A stretch of DNA of 64,000 nucleotides, from positions 1 through 64,000 of the forward strand of contig WQWY01000011.1 in NCBI GenBank assembly GCA_009785115.1, given 5' to 3'. The translations under genes were made by a program, and so were the position numbers. Positions 8,436 to 17,400 of this stretch are shown here, one piece after another; position 1 is the stretch's first letter; each line of letters begins with the position of its first letter. The DNA is from Micrococcales bacterium. Lineage in GTDB: Bacteria; Actinomycetota; Actinomycetes; Actinomycetales; Cellulomonadaceae. The notes beneath the pieces are model-generated. The model did no database searches, was not told the DNA's origin, and saw nothing but the letters and a program-made list of their open reading frames with translations.

Positions 8436-9146
8436 GTGACGTACCGTTCGGGTGTGACCAGCATTCTCGTGATCGAGGACGACGACGCGATCCGCGACGC
8501 CGTGACCCGTGGTCTGCGCGAGCGCGGCCATGCGGTCGCGGCCGCCAGGAGCGGGCTGACCGGCCTGGAGCACATCATCCATCAGGGGCCGCAGGTGGTG
8601 CTGCTCGACCTCGGGCTGCCCGACATCGACGGCCTCACCCTGATCGCGATGATCCGGGCCGCCAACGACGTGCCGCTGATCGTCATCACCGCCCAGGACG
8701 ACGACCCCACGATGATCCAGGCCCTGGACTCCGGCGCCGACGACTACGTCGTCAAGCCGTTCGGCACCGACCAGGTCGCCGCACGCATCCGTGCCGTGCT
8801 GCGCCGGGGCGGGCGAGACCTGACACCCTCGGTCATCACCGTGGGCGGGTTGACGATCGACGAGAGCACACGCACCGCGACGCTCGACGGGCGCCTCCTG
8901 GACCTGTCGCGCAAGGAGTTCGACGTGCTGGTGCTGCTCGCGTCGCGGCGCGGTCAGGTGGTGACCAAGCGCGAGCTGCTGTCGGAGGTCTGGCAGCAGG
9001 CCTACGGCGGGTCGGACCGCACGGTCGACGTGCACCTGTCGTGGCTGCGGCGCAAGCTCGGAGAGTCGGCGGCAGCGCCGCGCTACCTGATCTCGGTGCG
9101 CGGGGTGGGCGTGCGGCTGGTCGACCCGGAGGGGGATGACGCCTGA
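8436..9146 (+). CDS. OmpR-family response regulator
   Basis: This two-component response regulator has about 236 residues. The receiver has VIEDDDAIRD, the phospho-acceptor Asp in VVLLDLGLPD and Lys in DDYVVKPF, followed by a winged-helix effector ending in the typical VRGVGVRL. GTG 8436 has AAGGGG very close upstream (3-4 bases), while GTG 8454 would start closer to the receiver strand, so the exact start is open. The following kinase gene overlaps its stop as TGATG, indicating translational coupling. Its targets are unknown. The inverted repeat at 10934-10971, upstream of the redox operon, is a plausible one. Confidence 0.85.
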   Translation: MTYRSGVTSILVIEDDDAIRDAVTRGLRERGHAVAAARSGLTGLEHIIHQGPQVVLLDLGLPDIDGLTLIAMIRAANDVPLIVITAQDDDPTMIQALDSGADDYVVKPFGTDQVAARIRAVLRRGGRDLTPSVITVGGLTIDESTRTATLDGRLLDLSRKEFDVLVLLASRRGQVVTKRELLSEVWQQAYGGSDRTVDVHLSWLRRKLGESAAAPRYLISVRGVGVRLVDPEGDDA

Positions 9147-10432
9147 TGCGCCGTCGTATCTCATGGCTCGTCGTCGCCACGACGTCGGCCGTCGTGGTCT
9201 CGTTCGTGATCCCGCTGTGCCTGCAGGTGCGCACCCTCGCACAAGAGCGCGCGATGGCGGCGGCCGACCAGGAGGCCCGCAACGTGGCCATCATCGTCGC
9301 CGGTCTGCACGACGACCCCCACCTGGCGCCGCTGGTCGAGGGCATCGACGCCCGCAACGTGCCGACGGTGGGCGTGCTCACCCCGGACGGCGACCAGCTC
9401 GGTGGCGGCGGCGATCTCGGGAACGACCCCGAGGTACGACGAGCCCTCGACGGCGACGCTTTCACGGTCGTCGACCACGACGGAGGGCGGGTGCTGGTGC
9501 CCGTCGTCATGGAGGAGGGCACCTACGTCGTACGGGCCGCCGTCACCCCCCACGACCTCTACCACGGGGTCACCCGCGCCTGGACCGCCATCATCGGTCT
9601 GGGTGCGCTGCTGCTCGTCGCGGCCGTCGCGATCGCCGGCGAGCTGGGGCGAAGGATCAGCGAGCCGCTGCGAGAGGTGGCCGCGACCGCGCACCGGTTG
9701 CGCGAGGGCGACTTCAGCGCGCGGGCCGAGGTCCGAGGGACCGAGGAGACCCGCGAGCTGGCGTACGCGCTCAACGGTCTGGCCGAGCGCACCGTCGAGC
9801 TGCTCGCCACCGAGCGCGCGGTGGTCGGTGACCTGGCTCACCGGCTGCGCACACCGGTGACCGCCCTGCGGCTGGACGCCGAGGCCGTCACCGACCCCGA
9901 GCTCACCGTGCGGCTGCAGACCCACATCGCGGTGCTCCAGCGCACCATCGACGCGATCGTGCGCGAGGCACGGCGCCCGGTGCGCACCGACCTGGCGCCG
10001 GAGTGCGACGCCCGGGCGGTGGTCAGCGACCGGGCCGCCTTCTGGGCCCCGCTGGCCGAGGACCAGGCCCGCCCTCTGCAGGTACGGCTTCCCTCGGACG
10101 AAGTGCTCGTCCCTCTGGCTGCTGACGATCTCAGCGACCTCCTCGACATCCTCGTGGACAACGTCTTCGCGCACACACCCGAGGGCACGGCGCTGCGCAT
10201 CGACCTGCGCACGATGACCACGCACGCAGGGACCACCGGGGTGGTGCTCACCGTCGCCGACGCGGGGCCCGGGTTCTCGACCCAGGCCCCGCGTCGGGCC
10301 GGCAGCACGGGGCTCGGCCTGGACATCGCCACCCGCACCGCACGAGGCTGCGGGGGCGATCTCACCTTCGGCCAGAGTCCCGAGGGCGGGGTTCAGGCGC
10401 ACGTACGGCTCCCGCTGGCTCCCGCTCGGTGA
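9146..10432 (+). CDS. Sensor histidine kinase (HAMP, HisKA, HATPase)
   Basis: This is a 428-residue classical membrane sensor. Segment 1 is WLVVATTSAVVVSFVIPLCL, the extracytoplasmic sensor spans about residues 30-140, and segment 2 is AIIGLGALLLVAAVAIA. A HAMP domain (ISEPLREVAATAHRL), an H-box DLAHRLRTPVTALRL (His about 233) and a HATPase follow, with an N-box-like LVDNVFAHTPEG, G1 DAGPGF and G2 STGLGLDIATR. It is coupled to the regulator by a TGATG overlap. The N-box is somewhat degenerate but the fold looks complete. The ligand is unknown. Confidence 0.88.
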   Translation: MRRRISWLVVATTSAVVVSFVIPLCLQVRTLAQERAMAAADQEARNVAIIVAGLHDDPHLAPLVEGIDARNVPTVGVLTPDGDQLGGGGDLGNDPEVRRALDGDAFTVVDHDGGRVLVPVVMEEGTYVVRAAVTPHDLYHGVTRAWTAIIGLGALLLVAAVAIAGELGRRISEPLREVAATAHRLREGDFSARAEVRGTEETRELAYALNGLAERTVELLATERAVVGDLAHRLRTPVTALRLDAEAVTDPELTVRLQTHIAVLQRTIDAIVREARRPVRTDLAPECDARAVVSDRAAFWAPLAEDQARPLQVRLPSDEVLVPLAADDLSDLLDILVDNVFAHTPEGTALRIDLRTMTTHAGTTGVVLTVADAGPGFSTQAPRRAGSTGLGLDIATRTARGCGGDLTFGQSPEGGVQAHVRLPLAPAR

Positions 10433-10445
10433 AGGGTTCCGTCTC

Positions 10446-10928
10446 TCAGCTGTGGTGCTTCCCGCTGCTGCTGTAGTGGCTGTCGCTGTGGCTCTTGCCG
10501 CTGCCGTACCGGTAGTCGCCGTGCTCGGACTTCTTGCCGTATTCGTAGCGGTCGTCGTGCTCGGACTTCTTGCCGTGCTCGTAGCGGTCGCTGTAGCCGT
10601 GCCGATACTCGCTGCCGTGACCGTCACGGTGGTAGGAAGAACCTCCCGTGGCGGGTGAGGTGCTCGTGGGCGACGGCGTGGGTACGGGGCCCGCGGGCGA
10701 GGGCACGGGAGCGTCCACGGTCTGGATCAGCTCGACGACGCAGATGTCGCCCTCGAGGTAGCTGCCCGCGGGGCACGGTGCCCATGCGGGCTGGTCTTGG
10801 TCGGCCTGGGCGTTGTACACCGCGACGCCTCCGGCGAGGCTGCCACCGAGGACGACCGATGCGATCCCTGCTGTGATGATGTTCATGCCGTCGAGCATGT
10901 CAGCGGCCGTGATATCCCCGCCTCTCAC
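10446..10928 (-). CDS. His/Ser/Lys-rich repeat protein, membrane-anchored
   Basis: This protein of up to 160 residues is unlike its neighbours. The start is uncertain: GTG 10928, ATG 10898 or ATG 10886. A hydrophobic segment (IITAGIASVVLGGSLAGGVAV) is followed by a small Cys pair (WAPCPAGSYLEGDICVV), a Pro/Ser linker, and a tail with repeated units of the form YEHGKKSEHDDR / YEYGKKSEHGDYR rich in His, Tyr, Lys and Ser. The tail looks like an extracytoplasmic metal-binding or cell-wall-interacting tract. No catalytic domain is seen. It converges with the kinase gene and diverges from the redox operon. Confidence 0.6.
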   Translation of the reverse strand: MRGGDITAADMLDGMNIITAGIASVVLGGSLAGGVAVYNAQADQDQPAWAPCPAGSYLEGDICVVELIQTVDAPVPSPAGPVPTPSPTSTSPATGGSSYHRDGHGSEYRHGYSDRYEHGKKSEHDDRYEYGKKSEHGDYRYGSGKSHSDSHYSSSGKHHS

Positions 10929-10933
10929 CCGAC

Positions 10934-10971
10934 TTAAGTTCAGGTCAAGGGTCTGCCTGAGGTGGACTTAA
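10934..10971. promoter_or_regulatory. Operator-like inverted repeat in divergent promoter region
   Basis: TTAAGTTCAGGTCAAGG (10934-10950) is an imperfect mirror of TGCCTGAGGTGGACTTAA (10954-10971), matching at about 12 of 17 positions. It lies in the 90-bp gap between the divergent His-rich gene and the redox operon, where it could bind a regulator acting on both. The local AT content is higher than the surroundings. Confidence 0.5.
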
Positions 10972-11018
10972 CATCGCGATGAGCGCTGCTTATCACGGCT
11001 CTCCGCACACTGGTCGGC

Positions 11019-11339
11019 ATGCGTAACCACTCACAGACCCGCGACCGCTACCGCCTCGGAGTCACCGGCACGACCATCGCCGCCGCAGGGGCCGCCATCG
11101 TCGCCACCGGCTGGCTGGCCGGTTGTGCCGCCGCCGAGCAGAACGACGACGAGGCCGGGACGACGCCTGAGACGACCCTCACCCCGCGGCCCGTCGAGAC
11201 GCGGGTCGTCGAGCAGACCAGTGACGAGGCCACCGACCCCGCGCTCGGTGGCGGCGGCACGGTGGCGGTCGACCCTCCGGCCGACCTCCCGGCCGACCCC
11301 GCCCCGGCGGCGCCTCCCGCGCCGTCGACCGGATCGTGA
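11019..11339 (+). CDS. Small lipoprotein at head of redox operon
   Basis: This is a 106-residue predicted lipoprotein. A basic N-terminus (MRNHSQTRDRYR) precedes a hydrophobic stretch and the lipobox WLAGC at about residue 36, followed by a short Pro/Thr/Ala/Asp-rich unstructured mature part. It heads an operon with apbE, and its stop overlaps the apbE start (GTGA). In related operons, as I recall, this place is often taken by an FMN-binding-domain protein that ApbE modifies, but no such domain is present here. A DEAGTT stretch just after the lipidated Cys only weakly resembles a flavinylation site. Confidence 0.6.
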   Translation: MRNHSQTRDRYRLGVTGTTIAAAGAAIVATGWLAGCAAAEQNDDEAGTTPETTLTPRPVETRVVEQTSDEATDPALGGGGTVAVDPPADLPADPAPAAPPAPSTGS

Positions 11340-12259
11340 GCCCGGCGAGCAGCCACACGACCTTCCTCGCGCTCGGCACCTCCGTCTTCGTCGCGGTCCG
11401 CGACCCCGACGACCTGCGGGAGGCCCGACGCCTGGCCGGTCGCGTGCTGACCGACGTCGACGAGGTGTGCAGCCGCTTCCGGCCAGACTCTGACCTGAGC
11501 CGGGTCAACGCCAGCCCTGGCGAGCAGGTGCGCGTCGACCCGCTGCTGGTGGCCGGGGTCCGGGTGGCGCTCGACGCCGCCCGCGCGACCGGGGGGCTGG
11601 TGCACCCGCTCCTCGGCCGCGCGATGGTGGTGCTCGGATACGACCGCACGTTCGGCTCCCTGGTCGAGCTCGGCGACGGCTCGACCGTCGAGACCGCGAT
11701 GCCGGCTCTCGACGCGTGGCAGCAGATCGAGCTCGACCCGGCCGGCACCGTCCGCATCCCCGAGCGCACCAGCCTCGACCTGGGTGCCACGGGCAAGGCC
11801 TGGGCGGCTGACCTGATCGCCGCGACCTTCGAGAAGCACCTGGACGCGTCCGCCGTCGTCAGCGTCGGTGGCGACCTGCGGATCGCCCACCCGGACGGCA
11901 CGCCGTGGTCGGTCGCCGTCGCGGAGCGGCCCGGCGCCGCACCCGACGCCCTGGTCACGCTGGACCGTGGCGGCATGGCGACCTCCAGCACGCAGGTGCG
12001 GCGCTGGAAGCGCGCCGGTGCCCAGCGTCACCACGTGCTCGACCCGCGCACCGGAGAACCGGCGGCGGAGGTCTGGCGCACCGTGACCGCGACCGGGGCC
12101 ACCTGCGTCGCGGCCAACACCGCGAGCACCGCGGCCATCGTGCTGGGCGAGGACGCCCCGGCCTGGCTCGCGGCCCACGACGTCACCGCCCGTCTGGTCG
12201 CCGCCGACGGTGAGGTCTTCACGGTCGGCGACTGGCCTGTCGAGAGGAGCGCGGCATGA
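11336..12259 (+). CDS. apbE: FAD:protein FMN transferase (ApbE family)
   Basis: ApbE attaches FMN from FAD covalently to Thr/Ser of extracytoplasmic redox proteins. The 307 residues match the family: an N-terminal LGTSVFVAV segment, DEVCSRFRPDSDLSRVN, the LDLGATGKAWAADLIA nucleotide-binding helix, VSVGGDLRI, an STSTQVRRW-like segment, and HHVLDPRTGEP with the metal/FAD-site Asp. No export signal is obvious, so it may be cytoplasmic or use another route. The start GTG overlaps the previous stop. It lies in an operon with a haem-binding membrane protein, a NuoF-like flavoprotein and a ferredoxin. Confidence 0.9.
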   Translation: MSPASSHTTFLALGTSVFVAVRDPDDLREARRLAGRVLTDVDEVCSRFRPDSDLSRVNASPGEQVRVDPLLVAGVRVALDAARATGGLVHPLLGRAMVVLGYDRTFGSLVELGDGSTVETAMPALDAWQQIELDPAGTVRIPERTSLDLGATGKAWAADLIAATFEKHLDASAVVSVGGDLRIAHPDGTPWSVAVAERPGAAPDALVTLDRGGMATSSTQVRRWKRAGAQRHHVLDPRTGEPAAEVWRTVTATGATCVAANTASTAAIVLGEDAPAWLAAHDVTARLVAADGEVFTVGDWPVERSAA

Positions 12260-12825
12260 CCGACGGACCCTTGCTCTGGTACCTCAACCGAGCCACCGGG
12301 GTGGTGCTGCTGGTGCTGTTCACCGCGGCCGTGGTGCTCGGTGTGCTGTCCATGGGCGGCAAGCCCGGGCGCGGCGTGCCGAGGTTCGCCCTCCAGGCGC
12401 TGCACCGCAACCTCGCGCTGCTGGCGGTGGTGGCGCTCACCGCGCACGTCCTCACGGCCGTGATCGACACCTACGTCGACATCCGGTGGTGGCACGCCGT
12501 GGTGCCCTTCGCGGGGACCTACAAGCCGTTCTGGCTGGGCCTGGGCGCCATCGCGCTCGACATCATGATCGTCGTCGTGGTGACCAGCCTGCTGCGCACC
12601 CGGCTCAGCCCGCGCTCCTGGCGCGCGATCCACCTGACCGTCTGGGTCTCCTGGGTCGTGTCGGTGATCCATGCCGTGGGCATCGGCACCGACCTGAAAG
12701 ACCCCACCAGCGCGATCTCGATGCTGACCTGGGCCTGTGTCGTCGCGGTGCTGGCCGCCGCAGGCGTGCGGGTGTCCCGCCTCCTGCGAGACCGCCACCG
12801 TCTCACCGAGGGGAGACCGTCATGA
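12256..12825 (+). CDS. Ferric-reductase-like transmembrane haem protein
   Basis: This 189-residue integral membrane protein has about six hydrophobic segments. Histidines in four helices or their ends (ALHRNL, LTAHVL, AIHLTVW, VIHAVGIG) are placed like the bis-haem ligands of the ferric-reductase/NOX transmembrane domain. There is no FAD or NAD domain in this chain, so electrons must come from partner proteins, plausibly the NuoF-like protein and ferredoxin encoded next. Starts and stops overlap on both sides (ATGA), indicating tight operon organisation. Confidence 0.8.
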   Translation: MTDGPLLWYLNRATGVVLLVLFTAAVVLGVLSMGGKPGRGVPRFALQALHRNLALLAVVALTAHVLTAVIDTYVDIRWWHAVVPFAGTYKPFWLGLGAIALDIMIVVVVTSLLRTRLSPRSWRAIHLTVWVSWVVSVIHAVGIGTDLKDPTSAISMLTWACVVAVLAAAGVRVSRLLRDRHRLTEGRPS

Positions 12826-14183
12826 CCACACCACCGCCGTCTCCGGTGCCCGTGCCCGACCAGATCTTGATCCACCCCGGGCCCGCGCTGCTCGACGCCG
12901 CGGCCGACGGGCCGACGCTGACCGCGCACCGCGAGCGCTACGGCACGCTGCCGCAGGTCGACCTCCGCACGCTGCTGGACCTGGTGACCCGGGTCGGTCT
13001 TCGCGGTCGCGGTGGCGCTGCCTTCCCGTTCGCCACCAAGCTCGGTGCCGCCTCGCAGGGGCAGCGCCCCGTGGTGGTCGTCAACCTGAGCGAGGGCGAG
13101 CCGGCCAGCGCCAAGGACACCGCCCTGGCCATGTCTCGCCCGCACCTGGTGCTCGACGGGGCGGTGGCCACCGCGCAGGCTCTCGGTGCCCGTGAGGTGC
13201 ACCTGGTGCTGCCCGACGAGCGCCCGTCGCCCCGCGAGCAGATGCGGCTCGCGGTGATCGAGCGCGACGACCCGGTGCAGGTCCACCAGCACGTCACCCA
13301 GCCGCGCTTCGTCTCCGGTCAGGCGCGCGCGGTGATCGAGCTGATGTCTGGCCGGCCCAACCTGCCCGTCACCTCGTGGGCCCCAGAAGCCCTCGACGGC
13401 TACCGGGGCCGCCCGACGCTGCTGTCCAACGCCGAGACCTGGGCGCAGGTCGGCCTGCTGCTCCACGTCGGAGAAGCCGCCTACCGCCGCCACGGCACAC
13501 GGGACGAGCCCGGCACCACGCTGCTGACGGTCACCGGCACGGGGCTCACCCCCGAGGTCCGGGAGGTTCCCTTCGGGAGCCGCCTGGTGGACGCGCTGCC
13601 CCAGAGCGTCCACGGGAGGCCTGCCCTGCTGGGGGGCTTCCACGGCGCCTGGGCGCCCTGGAGCACGCTGGCCGAGGCCCGCGTCTCGGTGCCGGGCATG
13701 GCCGCGCTGGGCTTCCCGCTCGGAGCGGGCATCGTGCACGTGCCGGGCTCAGACGTGTGCCCCCTGACGTTCACCAGCGCTGTGGTCGACTACCTCGCCG
13801 GCCAGAGCGCCGGACGCTGCGGCCCCTGCTTCAACGGCCTGCCCGCCCTCGCGGCGTCGGTGCGAGCCACGTTGGGCGGGCATGACGCGACCGAACGGAT
13901 CGAGCAGCTCGCGGACCTGGTGACGCGTCGCGGCGCGTGCGCCCACCCCGACGGGACCGTGCGCCTGGTCCGCTCCATGCTCGTCGCTCTCCCCGAGGAG
14001 ATCGCCGCCCACCGTCAGGGCCGCTGCCTGGCCGTCCGGGCCACCGATGCGCAGACCACCGCCATCCCGGTCACCGACACACAGACCACCGCGGTGCCCA
14101 CCACCACCGTTCAGAGCACCGCTGTCCAGACCGCTGCTCGAGAGACCCCCGCTGGCCCGACCACCGGACGGATGACCTCATGA
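12822..14183 (+). CDS. NuoF-like NADH/FMN iron-sulphur protein (SLBB domain)
   Basis: This 453-residue protein resembles the NADH-binding subunit of complex I. It has a glycine-rich FMN/NADH motif GLRGRGGAAFPFATK (about residue 60), NLSEGEPASAKD, an SLBB segment around residues 230-290, and a C-terminal Fe-S module with SAGRCGPC and a later RRGACAH. Compared with NuoF (SCGxCxPC plus a later C), the first Cys is Ala, leaving three visible cluster Cys. I believe this is usual in this actinobacterial subfamily. The tail (about 45 residues) is a Thr-rich low-complexity repeat. The ATG at 12822 overlaps the previous stop. Confidence 0.8.
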   Translation: MTTPPPSPVPVPDQILIHPGPALLDAAADGPTLTAHRERYGTLPQVDLRTLLDLVTRVGLRGRGGAAFPFATKLGAASQGQRPVVVVNLSEGEPASAKDTALAMSRPHLVLDGAVATAQALGAREVHLVLPDERPSPREQMRLAVIERDDPVQVHQHVTQPRFVSGQARAVIELMSGRPNLPVTSWAPEALDGYRGRPTLLSNAETWAQVGLLLHVGEAAYRRHGTRDEPGTTLLTVTGTGLTPEVREVPFGSRLVDALPQSVHGRPALLGGFHGAWAPWSTLAEARVSVPGMAALGFPLGAGIVHVPGSDVCPLTFTSAVVDYLAGQSAGRCGPCFNGLPALAASVRATLGGHDATERIEQLADLVTRRGACAHPDGTVRLVRSMLVALPEEIAAHRQGRCLAVRATDAQTTAIPVTDTQTTAVPTTTVQSTAVQTAARETPAGPTTGRMTS

Positions 14184-14374
14184 CCCCCCAGGTTCGCGTC
14201 GACTGGCCCCGCTGCCGCGCGCACGGCCTGTGCTTCGAGCTGCTCCCCGAGGTCGTCGAGCTCGACGAGTGGGGCTACCCCGTCATCACCGCCCCCGTCC
14301 CCGACGACCTGCTCACCCACGCCCGCGCCGCCGTCAAGGCCTGCCCCCAGATCGCCCTGCGCCTCGTCGACTGA
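14180..14374 (+). CDS. Short ferredoxin
   Basis: This 64-residue ferredoxin is of the short actinobacterial type. The Cys pattern CRAHGLC (Cys-x5-Cys) followed by KACPQ near the C-terminus gives three ligands, typical of a [3Fe-4S] cluster. The ATG overlaps the preceding stop (ATGA). It is the last gene of the redox operon and most likely shuttles electrons between the NuoF-like protein and the membrane haem protein. Similar small ferredoxins also serve cytochromes P450, but no P450 is nearby. Confidence 0.85.
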   Translation: MTPQVRVDWPRCRAHGLCFELLPEVVELDEWGYPVITAPVPDDLLTHARAAVKACPQIALRLVD

Positions 14375-14419
14375 CCCGCCTCCGACCAGACGAACCCGTG
14401 CCGTCGGGCCACCGTTGAT

Positions 14420-14469
14420 TGTTCTGCATGGAGAACGGCTCGCTGTCGAACCTGTTCCGCATGAAGAAC
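14420..14469. repeat. Pair of imperfect 17-bp repeats at convergent gene ends
   Basis: TGTTCTGCATGGAGAAC (14420-14436) and TGTTCCGCATGAAGAAC (14453-14469) are direct repeats 33 bp apart with two differences. Each is also a weak inverted repeat (GTTCT/AGAAC and CTGTTC/GAACAG). They occupy the gap between the convergent ferredoxin and mfd genes and may act as a weak bidirectional terminator or a protein-binding site. Confidence 0.45.
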
Positions 14470-14482
14470 AGAGGTGTCGCGG

Positions 14483-17400
14483 TCAGCGGGAGGTGGCGAC
14501 GGTGGCGGCCGCTGAGACGTCGCCGAGGATGACGGCGTCGATGAGCTGGCGGGCCCAGGTCAGGACGTCGCGGCCGTGGAGGGGTTTGCCGCCGACGCGG
14601 GCTGTCGTGGGGAAGGGGACGAGGATGGTGCGCAGGGCGGGCTTGAGGACGGTGCCGGGGTAGAGGCGCTTGAGGCGCAAGGTGGCCGACTCGGGGAGCT
14701 CTACCGGGGCGAAGCGCACGTACCTGCCTTGCGCGGTGAGGTCGGTCAGGCCGGCGCGGCGGGCGTGCTGACGGAACGACGCCACCTCGAACAGGGCCTC
14801 CACCGGGGCCGGGATCGCGCCGTACCTGTCCGTGAGCTCGGCGCGAGCCGCGTCCAGGCCCGCGTCGTCGGTGGCCATAGCAATAGTGCGGTAGGCCTCG
14901 AGGCGCAGGCGCTCGGTGGCGATGTAGTCGTGCGGGATGTGCGCGTCGACAGGGAGCTCGACGGTCACGTCAGGTTGCTCGGCGGGGGCGTCGCCGCGCA
15001 TCTCGGCGACGGCCTCGCCCACCATGCGCACGTACAGGTCGAAGCCGACGCCCTCGATCTGGCCGGACTGCTCTCCCCCGAGCAGGTTGCCCGCGCCGCG
15101 GATCTCCAGGTCCTTCATCGCCACGGCCATGCCCGCACCCAGGTCGGTGTTGGTCGCGATGGTCGACAGCCGGTCGTGGGCGGTCTCGGTGAGCGGGACC
15201 TCCGGCGGGTACAAGAAGTAGGCGTAGGCCCGCTCGCGGCCTCGGCCCACCCGGCCGCGCAGCTGGTGCAGCTGGGACAGGCCCAGCTGGTCGGCACGCT
15301 CCAAGATCAAGGTGTTGGCGTTGGAGATGTCCAGGCCGGTCTCGATGATCGTCGTGCTCACCAGCACGTCAGCCCGCTTCTCCCAGAAGTCGAGCATGAC
15401 CTTCTCCAGCTGGTTCTCGCTCATCTTCCCGTGGGCGACCGCGACCCTGGCCTCAGGAACGAGCTCAGCCAGGCGTTGCGCCGCCCTCTCGATCGAGGCG
15501 ACCTTGTTGTGCACGTAGAACACCTGCCCGTCGCGCAACAGCTCGCGGCGCACGGCGGCGGCGATCTGCTTGTCGTCGTACGGGCCGACGAAGGTCAGCA
15601 CCGGGTGGCGCTCCTCCGGCGGGGTGGCCAGGGTCGACATCTCTCGGATGCCCGTGACGGCCATCTCCAGGGTGCGCGGGATCGGCGTGGCCGACATGGC
15701 CAGCACGTCCACGTCGGTCCGCAGCGCCTTGAGCGTCTCCTTGTGCTCGACGCCGAAGCGCTGCTCCTCGTCGATGACGACCAGGCCCAGGTTCTTGAAC
15801 CGCACCTGCCCGGTCAGCAAGCGGTGCGTGCCGATCACCACGTCGACGCTGCCGTCCGCCAGCCCTTCGACCACGGCCTTGGCCTCGGCGTCGGTCTGGA
15901 ACCGCGACAGCGCCTTGACCGTCACCGGGTACGGCGCGTACCGCTGGGTGAACGTCTCCAGGTGCTGGGAGACCAGCAGGGTCGTGGGCACGAGCACCGC
16001 GACCTGGGTGCCGTCCTGCACCGCCTTGAACGCCGCGCGGACGGCGATCTCCGTCTTGCCGTAGCCCACGTCGCCGCAGATGAGGCGGTCCATCGGGACC
16101 GACTTCTCCATGTCGGCCTTGACCTCGTCGATCGTGACCAGCTGGTCAGGCGTCTCGATGTAGGCGAAGGCGTCCTCGAGCTCTCGCTGCCAGGGGGTGT
16201 CTGGGCTGAACGACCGGCCAGAGCTGGCCATGCGTGCCGAGTAGAGCCGGATCAGCTCACCGGCGATCTCGCGCACGGCCTTGCGCGCACGGCCCTTGGT
16301 GCGGGCCCAGTCCGCCCCGCCCATCTTCGACAGGGTCGGGGCCTCACCGCCGACATATCGGGTGACCTGGTCCAGGGCATCGGTCGGGACGAACAGACGG
16401 TCACCAGGGTGGCCGCGCTTGCTCGCCTGGTACTCGATCACCAGATACTCGCGCGTCGCCGCCGACGCGCCCGAGCCGACCGTGCGGGCGACGAGCTCGA
16501 CGAAGCGGCCGACGCCGTGCTGCTCGTGCACCACGAAGTCGCCGGGCCGCAGCGACAGCGGATCGACCACGTTGCGGCGTCGGGACGGCATCCGACGCAT
16601 GTCAGAGGTGGAGGTCCCCGACCGGCCGGTGAGGTCGGACTCGGACAGCACGGCGAGCGAGAGCCCCTCGTGCACGAACCCCGGCCCGGTCACCGCCGCC
16701 ACGACGCTGACCAGACCGCTCTCTGGTTCGTCGGTCAGGTCGGGCGCCAGACGCGCGGGCACCTCGGCGGCACGCAGCTGCTCGACCATGCGCTGAGCGG
16801 AGCCGTGGCCGTCGGTGGCCAGCACCAGGCGCCAGCCCTCACGCTGGAGCCTCTGCACGTCAGCGACCGCCCGGGACACGTCACCGCGATAGCGCTCCGG
16901 CTCGCGAGCGGTCACGACGACGGTGGCCTCGTCCAGGTCGCCGACTCCCGGGCTCCCGTCCGTCTCTGGCGCGTCGAGCGTGAACGGCGACATGGTCCAC
17001 CAACCCATGCCTCGCGCGTCGGCGGCCGCGCGGGTGTCTGCCAGCGTGGCGAAGCTGGCAGCCGAGAGATCCAGCGGGGTGCTCGCCCCTGCGGCAGCCG
17101 ACGACCACGCGGCAGCGAGGAACTCCTCGGTCGTGGCGACCAGGTCGTGAGCCCGACGGCGGATGCGCTCGGGGTCGACCAGCACCACCCTCGTCGCCGG
17201 GTCGCACAGCCCCAGCACCGGGACCATGCCGTCCACCAGCGCCGGGGCCAAGGACTCCATGCCCTCGACCGCGATGCCCGCGGCGAGCTTGTCGAGCATG
17301 TCCACCGCTCCCGGAAGCCGCTCGCGCAGCGCCGCGGCCCGGACCTTGACGTCCTCGGTGAGCAGGATCTCCCGGCACGGCGGGGCCCACACCCGGTCGG

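Noticed and set aside
11048..12178. 376-residue minus frame opposite apbE
   Set aside because: Antisense shadow of a well-supported ApbE gene.
14428..14532. Small ATG frame beginning MENGSLSNLFRMKN after the ferredoxin gene
   Set aside because: It runs into the antisense of mfd and ends in an Arg/Trp-rich tract; better explained by the two 17-bp repeats.
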